64,000 nt of DNA. Origin: Sepioteuthis lessoniana. Taxonomy: Eukaryota > Mollusca > Cephalopoda > Myopsida > Loliginidae. The stretch covers positions 42,804,850-42,868,849 of the forward strand of contig OY757934.1 of assembly GCA_963585895.1 (NCBI GenBank). The letters are read 5' to 3'. Of the stretch, positions 55,261 through 64,000 are shown piece by piece. The position numbers were made by a program, and so were the translations under genes. Every line of letters begins with the position of its first letter. Position 1 is the first letter of the stretch. Below the pieces are notes generated by a model. That model was given only the letters and a program-made list of their open reading frames with translations, was not told the DNA's origin and did not search any database.

Positions 55261-56335
55261 AAAAAATTAATTCTCAGAATAAGAAGCCTCATCTCAAAAT
55301 GATTCCAATTAAAGACAATTTCAGATCTTGCTTTTGCACAAAAAAAATAAAATATCAAATAACGAATTACTATACAACTGTCACCATAAATCCAATCTTT
55401 TATTGTTAAATTTAGAACCTGATGTATTCAATCATTCTTCCTTCCTCATTTTAAGGTTGTTTTATGCATTGATTTGCATGTGTATATATATATTCTATTG
55501 CATTGACTTGCATGTATTTTTATCATTCGTAACATACTGACCAAATTAGTAATAATCCTACAATTGTTTTCCCCTGCATTTACATGTCTACGGTTAACTC
55601 TACGTAAAATTATCAACCTGTCATCACGGTATAAACCTATATCGGGTATAGCAAACAGACTTGCCAAATCTCACAGTCGGTAGATACCAACTATCTCTTA
55701 TGTTTAAGCACCATCAAACGTCTCCTTACCCACGTCAACATTTTTGTTGTTCATAGTCCACAATTGATTGTTGTGGATTAAAATAGATTTTTGATAATGT
55801 TTAATAATTCCCACTTCTTCGTTCAGTTGATTAGTAGACTAAATTAATTTTAGTTCTGACTGATTTAATTCTAAAAAACAAATCGTAATTCGTCTTATTT
55901 CTTTTAATGTCCACCATGTCTCAAAATTTTACTGTCGAGAAAAAAATTTCAGTTTATTTAACAAGAAAACGTTTCAGAGCTGAGTATGATGAATGTACTG
56001 TATTTGAAAAGCCCTGTGTTTCGCCCCCAAAATATTCACAAATATTTTCTTTCATCTAAAAATTTAGTGTATTTTTTTAGCGCAATTCATTCGGGTCGTC
56101 AATCTATGACAATTAGGAAACATTGCGGACCGATGCCTTTAACCAGGCTTTTCCTAGACAAATGGGATGGAAGTTCAAACCTCACTGAGAGCTTATCTGT
56201 TATCATTTATGATTTGCGAAGTCTTTAATTGTCATAAATTGACAACCCTAGTAATTTGCAATAAAAGAAAAAAAATGTTTAATTAAAATGAAAGAAAATA
56301 TTATCAAAATTAATGATTGATATCACGTTGTAACT
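55261..56335. other. No gene seen
   Basis: AT-rich. A box-B-like AAGTTCAAACCTCACTG near 56170 hints at a SINE relic. Confidence 0.45.
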
Positions 56336-56341
56336 TATTAT

Positions 56342-56740
56342 ATCATCATCATCATCATCATCATGTCGTGCCACTAGCACGGATATCCCTGACCCTCTCT
56401 CTCCACGTCTCCCTATCATTCATCGCCTCTGGCAGGTCTTCAGGGTTACATCCCGTATCATCACATAGCTGCTGTATGTATGTTCGAGCTGGTCGTCCTG
56501 CTTTTGATTGGCCATATGCGGGGGTCCATATGAGTACATCACTTATGAGCTCGTCTTTGCTTCTTCAGCAGTGTCCGGCATGTCTGGTTCGTCTAGCTTG
56601 GATAGTTTTCGTGATAGGTGGTAGGTGATCGTATAGTTGGTGCCTTGTGGGGTGTTGCTGCCAGGACTTGTTCAATATTGCTCTCAACATTCTTGTATAA
56701 TTGCCGTCTAGCTTCTTCTCCAGCCGTTTAGTCAGCGTCC
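56342..56740 (-). mobile_element. RTE-like LINE 3' end
   Basis: The minus strand starts with LTKRLEKKLDGN-equivalent text and runs through the AGHCRT, WTPAYGQSKAGRP and CEDT-like regions (frames broken) to a (GAT)n tail of about eight units at 56342-56364. Confidence 0.85.
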
Positions 56741-56837
56741 AATCGATAAATATTCATTTATGATAATAAATTTTTCGAAAAACGAGAATTTTCGTGTAAA
56801 AATAAATATAAAAGATTTTACTTGTAGTATTGGGGGG

Positions 56838-56942
56838 GTCCCCATGGTTTAGAGGCTAGCGTGCTGGACTGCGACAATATAGTAAGCGAGTTCGAGTTCC
56901 ACTCCCGTTGTTACGTTCACGACTAATATCCTTTGAAAACGT
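56838..56942 (+). mobile_element. SINE-A head fragment
   Basis: TCCCCATGGTTTAGAGGCTAG, CTGGACTGCGACAATATAG and GAGTTCGAGTTCC. Cut after CACGACTAATATCC, where a LINE end begins. Confidence 0.75.
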
Positions 56943-57105
56943 ATCATCATCATTATCATCATGTCGCGCGATCAGCACGGATATCCCTGAGCCTCTCTCG
57001 CCACCCCTCCCTATCGTCCATCGCTTCCGGCAAGTCATCTGGCTACATTTCGTATCTACACAGAGATGCTGTATGTAGGTTCGAGCTGGTCGCCCTGCCT
57101 AAAAA
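56943..57105 (-). mobile_element. RTE-like LINE 3' terminal piece
   Basis: The (GAT)n tail at 56943-56960, then GTCGCGCGATCAGCACGG and CCATCGCTTCCGGCAAG. Only the last 150 bp of the element. Confidence 0.85.
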
Positions 57106-57113
57106 CCCTTTAT

Positions 57114-57400
57114 CTGCCCGTGGTGTAATGGTTATCGTCGTAGGAAATGGACACGGCGACACGAGTTCAAATCCTGGACGAGGCTAATTGCATTTCACAT
57201 AGCACTAATACCCTTGGGAAAGGTATGAATCTAATTATTCTCCCTCCAGCTACGGGTAAATAGTAGGACAGACTATGTTCTTCAGCCTTGGTAAGGCAAC
57301 TAGTCTAGGAGAAGGAAAACTCTGAATTCAAACCTGTTAAACTCCACTTAAAAATTGACCTTGTGTCATATCCTGCCCGAGCAGAGGGGTCGGTAAATAT
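57114..57400 (+). mobile_element. SINE-B, full length
   Basis: Head CTGCCCGTGGTGTAATGG, box B GAGTTCAAATCCTGG, end GAGCAGAGGGGTCGG. Confidence 0.93.
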
Positions 57401-57424
57401 GATATGATGAGTTAGGGTTACTTC

Positions 57425-57490
57425 TGTTCTTCTTTGGCATAAATAAGCCACGCAAGTTCATATGCCATTAAACAAAAACAACCAAACTAA
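57425..57490 (+). mobile_element. SINE-A-type tail fragment
   Basis: TTCTTTGGCATAAATAAGCC and TTCATATGCCATTAAAC. Confidence 0.65.
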
Positions 57491-58433
57491 TACTATTTAT
57501 GTAAAAAATAATAGTCACAAATTTGCCTCTGAATGAGATTAAGAATAGAATAAGGGATGAGCTTAAGGGTTTGATTTCGATTCCTGTAAATCAATGGCTC
57601 TTTATTTTTCTGTTAGATTAGCTTCAGCTTTTAAGCAGTCTCCCCTGAGGCAAAAGGGGTATGAGTTCAAATCTCACCAAAAACCTATTCTTTATTATTT
57701 CCTGTATGCTCTATTACCTCGTTGTCGTAGATTGACATCTCGATTTGTGGTGAAAATAAAATCAAAATTACATTAAATATTTAATCAAAAGTAATAGTTG
57801 ACCACGTTTCATAAAGTTTTTCATTTTTTCAAGTAAAGTTTTCACCGTTTTGTTTGTTTTTGTATGTTTGTTTTTGTATTTCTTGTTTTGTTTTTTGCTT
57901 GTTTTATTTTTGCTTTTACTTTTTCAAATGTTTACGGTTATTATTCTTGAACAGCCATTTTGTCTTGTTCAATAGAACAAGACTGAAAAGTGCTTTATCC
58001 TGCCCAAGAGTGACCGGGGATTAACAAATCCACTCTACGACTATATATCCCTTATATATTCTTCACACGCACACATACCCTCCGGTGCAAACGGAAGTGA
58101 GGGTGAGAAAGAAGGATTTGAAAAAGAAAAAAGAAAAGGTATAAAGGACTGATGGAGGGATGAAGATGATGTTATGAAAAGTAAAAAAACGAATCAACGT
58201 CGAGGACGGGTGAGATGTTGGGGGTGAGTAAAGAACACAGGGTGAAAGCCAAAGGCAAAACTGTCGACGAAAGCTTTTTGTTCTTTTAATGTTTTAATGT
58301 GGTAAGTATGACATTTGACCTCCGAACATAAACTTTTGGGGCAGCAGGCATCGAGTGCAAATGAAAAAAAAAATACAAAAATATAGAACAGATTTTTAAG
58401 AAAGGCTGGAAGCAAAAAGAAAAGATGGGGACA
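57491..58433. other. No gene seen
   Basis: Contains ATGAGTTCAAATCTCACC near 57660, a box-B-like string without a matching box A. The minus-strand frames at 58194-58785 translate through the GAA tract. Confidence 0.45.
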
Positions 58434-58495
58434 AGAAGAAGAAGAAGAAGAAGAAGAAGAAGAAGAAGAAGAAGAAGAAGAAGAAGAAGAAGAAG
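58434..58495. repeat. (GAA)n microsatellite
   Basis: About 62 bp of pure GAA. The Ser-, Leu- and Phe-rich frames across it are repeat translations. Confidence 0.97.
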
Positions 58496-58744
58496 ATGCG
58501 AAAAGAACAGGAAGATAAAAACTGAGAAAAGAGGAAGACATGAAAACAAGAGATGAGGATTGATATAGAGCAAAAAGGAAGAGCGCGATATATGCAAAAA
58601 GATTTAAAGAAACAAATAAGATATGAAAAAGGAATAACATCATAGACAGATAGATATGAACAAACCGATAAAGATATGAACAAACTAAAATAGAAAGATA
58701 GTAGATATGAATAGACGGAGATAGATAGATAGATATGAACAAGT

Positions 58745-58932
58745 TTTTTCTTGGTTCCTTTGTTTAATGGCATGTCAACCTTCATAGAACAGCAGTGATA
58801 CTATTTAACTCTTAGATGAAGGGAAGACGGAATTAATCCGAAAGTGAATGTAATAGCGTGACCGGAACTCGAACTCACTTACTTTGAGGTCGTAGTCCAG
58901 CACGTTAGCCATTACTTCACGAGGACTCCATC
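58745..58932 (-). mobile_element. SINE-A, internally shortened
   Basis: Reversed tail TTTGTTTAATGGCATGTCAAC; the middle is shortened and the head is TTGAGGTCGTAGTCCAGCAC...CATTACTTCACGAGGAC. Confidence 0.85.
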
Positions 58933-59089
58933 AGATATTAAAAGATCGATGTAGATATGATCTGACGTAGATAGAGATAATCAGACATAGATATGAACAG
59001 GCTATAATAGATAGATAGATAGATTCAGATCAACATAAATATAATCAGATTGACATAGATATGAACTAAGATAGATCTAGATATATCAT

Positions 59090-59122
<33 letters not shown>

Positions 59123-59130
59123 TGATAGAT
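58933..59130. repeat. (GATA)n-rich region
   Basis: Interrupted ATAGATATGA units, then pure GATA at about 59089-59121. Confidence 0.9.
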
Positions 59131-59149
59131 TTTTGGAATGATACACAGC

Positions 59150-59780
59150 AAGCAGTAAGAATGAAAGATGTAGGGGAAGTCAAGTGTATATAATGGCGGC
59201 GGAAAGCTAATTGGTGGCGCCACCTGGTGGTGAGACAGAGTGACTGGTTTTAGCAAACGTGTTGCTTCATCTTTTTTCATTTTTCATTTTTTTTTCATTT
59301 TTTTATGTCTTCCCTTGTTTTCTATGGAATGTTATTATTTTCTTTGTTTTTTTTTGGCTTGTACGTTTTTTTGTTTTTTTGTTTTTTGTCTTTTTGTTGT
59401 TTGGATTTTTTCTTTTCTTTTTGGTGGAGTACTATAGGGTGGGCGGTCATCTCAGTATGTATTTTTATTTTATCGTCTGTTTCATATATTTTACTTTGAG
59501 TGTCTCTCTTTTTCGTGTGTGGCGTCCTTCAGGTGTCTGTGCCTTGATAATGGCGTGCAAATATACCGTAAGTTGGTAAGAGAATGTCGCCTGAGGTGCG
59601 GTGATTGAAGGAGTCTGGCTCGTATGGGTCGCCAGTCACAGCTGACCGCACGTTCCAGTTGACTTGCTGACGTTATGCTGTCACTAATTTTGATTGGTTG
59701 TTTTTCGTTCGCATCTTTCATCAGCGGCTTTAGGCAATTTCCGCCATTTTTTTTTTTTTTTTTTTACCTTTCCACGCCTC
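59150..59780. promoter_or_regulatory. Possible promoter or first-exon patch
   Basis: GC-richer and free of recognised repeats. ATAATGGCGGCGG (59190), ATAATGGCGTGC (59548) and, on the minus strand, AAAATGGCGG (59750-59741) resemble YY1-type start-site motifs. GGCGCCACCTGGTGG lies at 59216-59230. ATGGCGTGCAAATATACC is followed by GTAAGT, a strong donor consensus, at 59568. A minus-strand 76-residue frame (59721-59491) has unremarkable composition. No coding continuation is found, so this is weak. Confidence 0.22.
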
Positions 59781-60575
59781 CTTCTCCTCTTTTCCTCTCC
59801 CCGTCTCCCTCATTATCATTATTATATTATTACCATATTACCATTCACCGGATTTCGCACTTGCTTCCTTTCAATTTCGTTTTCTTTTTCGTGATATTTT
59901 TTCTAATTATTTATAATGAGTTATCACAAAGTAAATAGAATCTATAATTTCTGAAATTTTTACAGTATAATGTTCAATCTGTGAAATTAATAGAGAAGCA
60001 TTGAGCTAATTGCATTGACAAGGAATGAGATTATGTTGAAAAATGAATATTTGCTGTGTAATTCTTTTATCATCAAACTGCCAACTTGTTGATTTACCTA
60101 CATATTAATCCCTTCTCTTCCATCTTGAATCATTTTCGAAAGGATAAAACATAATATTGAGAGTTAATAATTAATATAGCAATGCCAGGTAACTTTGTCA
60201 ACGTAATAGGTTTAATTTGTATTTTAACCATTATTATTTTTAATTCAAATATGGATCTAATTCCAATAAAATGCTCGGTACTTATTCTTTTATAAATGGA
60301 TTTATTTATAGATTAGGTATTTTATAAGAAAAAAAAACTTTGAATACGTTTTAAAGACTGGTTTTCTTTTTCTTTTTTTAATTGCTCTCTAGTTTATCGT
60401 TGTTTTTTTGGTTTTTTTTTATAAGTATTTCTTTTCTTTTGCACCTTTAGAGCTCTGGTGCCCCAGGCTACAGTTTCTGAGTCGGTGGGTCTCATGCACC
60501 TCCTTTATTTATATATGAGTTAGTTCTAGAAAATAATGTAACCGTGGGGGATGTTTTTTTTAAAAAAAATCAGCT
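59781..60575. other. No gene seen
   Basis: AT-rich with homopolymer T runs. Confidence 0.45.
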
Positions 60576-60579
60576 ATGA

Positions 60580-60745
60580 AATGTTGATATTGAACAGGTG
60601 TGAAAACATTCAGTTCATGTTTATCTCCCAGAATTCATGTTCGGCTGACCGAATTATTACAAGTGTGTTTTGGTTCAGTGTGGCACGAAAATGGACGACA
60701 AGATCGAATTCTGAGTCAAACCTAAGAACAATACAAAAGAAAAAT
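60580..60745 (+). repeat. Interspersed repeat R60, uninterrupted copy
   Basis: It matches 3240-3735 less the 331-bp insert there and serves as the empty-site reference for that insertion. Unknown family. Confidence 0.6.
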
Positions 60746-61159
60746 TTAACAAGTTAACACAGGCTTATAGAAATTAACTTCTTTCCTGTACATACGCTTT
60801 TAAGTAAAACAAGGTATTTGTAGATTGTCCTCAACCGTAAATCCATTCGCGATAGGGCCACGATAAAATATCGACTGTTCATGGAAGATGGGCTCGATAC
60901 ATACTGTAAATGTAGAGGAACCTAATTTTGGTCGACTGGTCACCTCATGAAAAAAATGTGACAAAGTAAAGAGGATTCTCATCATATGGATGGTTGACAG
61001 GGGAAATGGTGGAGAGGGAATTAATACTGATCCAATAATTTCTAACTGTTGTTTTCAACCTGAAAAATAGAATTTTAAAGTCTCATTACCTTGTCGGGAC
61101 ACTCTTAGAGAGCGAATTTTGGGAGAAAATGAATCATTCTGGTTGGTTGGTTGGTTGGT
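60746..61159. other. No gene seen; (GGTT)n at 61141-61165
   Basis: Unassigned sequence ending in a GGTT repeat beside the SINE-D tail. Confidence 0.5.
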
Positions 61160-61520
61160 TGGTTGGGTTTTATGGCATATCAACCTTTGTAAGTTATTTA
61201 ATGCCAAATCCATTTTTATACAAATAATCGGTTCTATTTCAAACAATTCAGTTTAGCATCAGTACACAGTTTAGTTCTATTTAACCCATAGATAGGACCC
61301 TATCAGGTGCTACCACTACGGGGCAGGGAGGACCTGGGAGCGATGGCAATGAAGGGGTACTCCGCATTCCCCAAAGCTCCAACATTACTGGAAACTCACC
61401 ATAAGATTGTTTAGTGTCATATATCCAGGACACTCGTTGATGGGGGAGGGGGTCTTACCTCTCTGCAAAGAAGCAGTCAGTGTATTCTAAAGCCCCAGTC
61501 GACTGGGCAAAAAATATTCC
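61160..61520 (-). mobile_element. SINE-D, well preserved
   Basis: Reversed: tail GGCATATCAACCTTTGTAAG and TTATTTAATGCCAAATCC at the left, then GATTGTTTAGTGTCATAT and GGTCTTACCTCTCTGC. The 5' end CAGTCGACTGGGC lies at the right. Shows the SINE-A-like tail most clearly. Confidence 0.8.
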
Positions 61521-62159
61521 TGGAATCTCACATTCTTCTTATTCTCCTAATCCCGATTCCATAGCCGGCATTTGGGAACTGTTTAGAACATGTAACAGTT
61601 CGCGACGAACCAATTTAAGGCAGTGCCAGTTGAAGACTTCCAGCACTATTTCAAGGAGTGGGAAAAAAAACGTTTTCGTCGATTTATAAAGAGATAAAAA
61701 GTTATTTGTCATAAAGTTGGTGATAAAAATGTTCATACTGTCAGAAAACCAATCTTTTTTTTAAATAAAAGACTGCTGCCAACTTTTGCACACCTTATAT
61801 ATATATATATAACTTGCTTCTTTTAGTTGTTTATTAGTTGTTTATTTCGTTTGATTAACTTTATGAACCGTGACCTTTGTGGGGGTTTTTTATTTTGTTT
61901 TTGGTTTATTTGATTGCTTGTTTGTTTGTTTATTAGCGACGATAACTTTGGATTTGGCGACTGAAATTGCATAAAACAAGAAACTGGAGTCTCTGGTGTC
62001 GCTGTAAGGACAAAAGCAGAACAGACATTAATTCATTGTTTTGGGAATTTTTTAGAATATAAAAAACGTGTTTAAATATTTTGTCTCCTCTTAGAAATCC
62101 GAATGAGAACATTTAAAAAAAGCTACTAAAAATTTAAAGATTGATAGTTGTATCAAAAC
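61521..62159. other. No gene seen
   Basis: Unassigned; a short TA tract at about 61797-61811. Confidence 0.45.
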
Positions 62160-62365
62160 CTATAATAATAATAATAATAATAATAGAGCTATGGAACATG
62201 AAAGTGGTGGTGATAATGATTATAATTGTCCGCTCGAAACGATCCCCAAAAGCTTGATTAAGTGGGGTGGAAGGGTTGGAAATCGGAGGACGAGTACAGA
62301 CCATCTCTCAGTCTCCAGTGAAAGACGGTCAACTAACGCTGATGTGAAAAACTTGCAAATAATAA
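62160..62365 (+). mobile_element. Endonuclease-type LINE 3' end, short copy
   Basis: (ATA)n at 62160-62184, then GCTATGGAACATGAAAGTGG, GGTTGGAAATCGGAGGACG and CAACTAACGCTGATGTG, the terminal 180 bp of the family, then AATAATAATA. TAA-type repeats lie on both sides. Confidence 0.75.
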
Positions 62366-62770
62366 TAATGTATTTCACACCTATATATATATATATATAT
62401 ATACGAGAGTGGGCTGAAAAGTTCTGAGGTTGAAAAGTTCATATAATGATATCACATCTGCTGTTGATGACTTTCATTGCCAATGGGATCCAAGCACTGC
62501 AACACCAATGGAAGAAGTGTGTGAGCGGTAAGGGGGTACTATGCTGAAAAATGAACTTCATCCTTAGTCAGCCTGTGAAATTTACAGCTGACCTTCGTAT
62601 ATATATATATATATATATATAAAGATCACAATCTGCAGTTTCCTTTTACATCTTCTGAGGTGACCATAAATGGATTTATCAATCCAAATATGCAATACTA
62701 ACCTCTTATCCATTTCTAATATGTATATGGATAAAGAGAGGCAAGGACGTATTAGAAGCACGATTTGATA

Positions 62771-62828
<58 letters not shown>

Positions 62829-62927
62829 GTTTCGCATAAAAGAAAAGTAAATATTTTAGAATGAATACGTCGGCAAATAATTTCAAATCTGATGTCTAGT
62901 TGGTTTTTGTTGTTGTTGATTTTTGCT
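62366..62927. repeat. Microsatellite-rich stretch
   Basis: (TA)n at about 62383-62402, 62600-62621 and 62768-62788, the last joined to (GT)n at 62789-62824. The sequence between them is unassigned. Confidence 0.8.
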
Positions 62928-62966
62928 TCAACACGTGTTTCAGACTCATCCGTCCTCTTCAGGCTG
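62928..62966 (-). ncRNA. Hammerhead-like motif
   Basis: Minus strand: core CTGAAGA (62962-62956), stem II GGAC/GTCT with a GGATGA loop, GAAA (62941-62938), minimal stem III ACA/TGT around CG, triplet GTT. Stem I is not evident. The same GAAACACGTGTT string occurs in the arms at 4.47 and 5.08 kb. Confidence 0.4.
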
Positions 62967-63204
62967 TCAGGTGGCGTTTGAACTTCAAACAATTAATTTC
63001 AATTGTATAATCACAGACACAAAACTTGGAATTAAACAAACTTAAAACAACCTATCAAAACAATCTTTACTATAAAGGATACTAAAAACTCAGCCAAAGA
63101 TCAAACGCAGAAGACTGACATGTCCTAAACACACGCTGCAGAAGTATATAGAATAAAAAATATTTTAAAATCAAACAATGAAATAAATACCAAATTTGAA
63201 ATCA

Positions 63205-64000
63205 GTTGCAGATTTAATATTTCTTGCATATGGTCTTCCCAAAGGAATTGTTCCAGCTAACATGAGGCTTTACAAAAAAAAATCATGAAAGCAATGATTC
63301 GCTCGCTTGATAGAGACTCCGACTTCGACATAAACACTAGAGTCTTGCAAGAAGATACATTAACACTATATTTGTTTATACTCAGCATTGACTACGTACT
63401 CCTAACGTCAGTAGATCTAATAAAAGAAATAGTTTCTCATTAAATAAAGGTAAGAAGCTGACGATATCCCGCTGAAACTATGACAGATTCAGACTACGTA
63501 GACGACCTAACACTTCATGCAAATACACCATCCCTTGTAGAATCCCTACAACAAGCCGCGGGAAGCATCGGCCTCTACGTAAAGGCAAATAAAACGGAGT
63601 ATGTGTGCTTTAAGCAAAAAGACGTTAAAATTAGTGGACGAGTTCAAATATCTCGGCAGCAATATCTCATCTACCGAAAGTGGTGTCAGACTAGTAAAGA
63701 CATGGACTGCTATTGACAGGATATCGATAATATGGAAGTCTGATCTATTCGATAAAATAAAACGTGATTCCTTCCAAGCTGTAGCTGTGTTCATACTACT
63801 ATATGGATGCACTACATGAACGTTAACAAAACGCATTAAGAATAAGCTATAAGAGAACTTCATAAGAATGCTGCGTGCTGTCTTGAACAAATCCTGGAAG
63901 CAACACCCCACAAAATAACAGTTGTACGGCCACTTACCACTCATCTCACAAACCATTCGAGTAAGACAAGCAAGACATGCTGGATATTGCCGGAGCAAGG
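63205..64000 (+). mobile_element. RTE-like LINE running off the window
   Basis: The plus strand starts at FLAYGLPKGIV-equivalent text. It includes the catalytic-box equivalent DSDYVDDLTLHA (63483), GSIGLYVKANKTEY, LVDEFKYLGSNISST (63601-63819), IWKSDLFDKIKRDSF and a broken frame after LLYGCTT. At the edge it is in the QARHAG region, so the tail is outside. Diverged from the other copies. Confidence 0.85.

Noticed and set aside
56140-56190. Box-B-like string AAGTTCAAACCTCACTG
   Set aside because: No matching box A or cloverleaf; not a tRNA gene. The similar string near 57660 fails for the same reason.
58194-58785. Three overlapping minus-strand frames of 103-182 residues
   Set aside because: They are open because of the (GAA)n tract and A/G bias. 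Poly-Ser, poly-Leu and poly-Phe runs in three frames show repeat, not coding.
59216-59230. GCCACCTGGTGG as a CTCF site
   Set aside because: Only a partial match to the vertebrate motif and no context to support it.

Overview
The window reads as repeat-dense, gene-poor animal DNA, most likely from a coleoid cephalopod and probably an octopus. The evidence is several tRNA-headed SINE families with the look of octopus OK/OR-type SINEs, short 5'-truncated LINE copies with a (GAT)n tail, and abundant (TA)n, (CA)n and (GAA)n microsatellites. The species call is inference, and another mollusc is possible. I found no host protein-coding gene I can defend. Almost every long open frame is either a decayed transposon frame or low-complexity sequence. 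The best candidate for host promoter sequence is a GC-richer patch at 59.15-59.78 kb, and that is weak.

For bookkeeping I named the recurring families. SINE-A, SINE-B and SINE-C are tRNA-derived. SINE-D has a non-tRNA head but shares its 3' tail with SINE-A. SINE-E is one short copy with an 18-bp target duplication. SINE-F is a class-II-tRNA-like element carrying a hammerhead ribozyme. There are two LINE types: an RTE-like one with a (GAT)n tail (8 pieces), and one with a CCHC plus PD-D restriction-like-endonuclease C-terminus and (TAA)n flanks (about 6 pieces, R4/Dong-like). DNA transposons are three internally deleted mariner copies and one pogo/Tigger-like MITE. Two solo LTRs are present as fossils.

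Layout. 0-6.1 kb: SINE-A, a hammerhead-family inverted element, a solo LTR inside an older repeat, a nested foldback, mariner copy 1. 6.3-12.6 kb: a 48-bp-arm palindrome around (TA)n, a LINE, nested SINEs, mariner copy 2, a 28-bp minisatellite. 14.7-18.5 kb: microsatellites, one single and one tandem-dimer copy of a hammerhead-bearing repeat. 20-24 kb: GAAA-rich tract, Tigger-like MITE, a LINE with a 5' inversion. 24-38 kb: SINEs, LINE pieces and minisatellites. 38.6-41.8 kb: endonuclease-type LINE copies and mariner copy 3 split by a solo LTR. 44.8-50.9 kb: two SINE-F/hammerhead copies, a SINE stack, endonuclease-type LINE copies in TAA tracts, a palindromic hammerhead-family element. 51-55.3 kb: a 15-bp minisatellite, nested SINE-A with a 119-bp foreign segment whose near-identical inverted copy lies at 54.6 kb, a 165-bp dimer, an inverted-repeat element with a tRNA-like core. 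56-64 kb: LINE and SINE pieces, and a RTE-like LINE running off the right edge.

The most interesting theme is self-cleaving RNA. Two SINE-F copies at 45.3 and 50.1 kb carry hammerhead motifs with a complete conserved core. Their stem II differs by a compensatory base-pair swap. A second sequence family carries type-I hammerhead-like motifs at 1.8, 15.8, 18.3, 18.5, 50.4 and 50.8 kb, including a 206-bp tandem dimer at 18 kb, which is the arrangement expected of a retrozyme or Penelope-like derivative.
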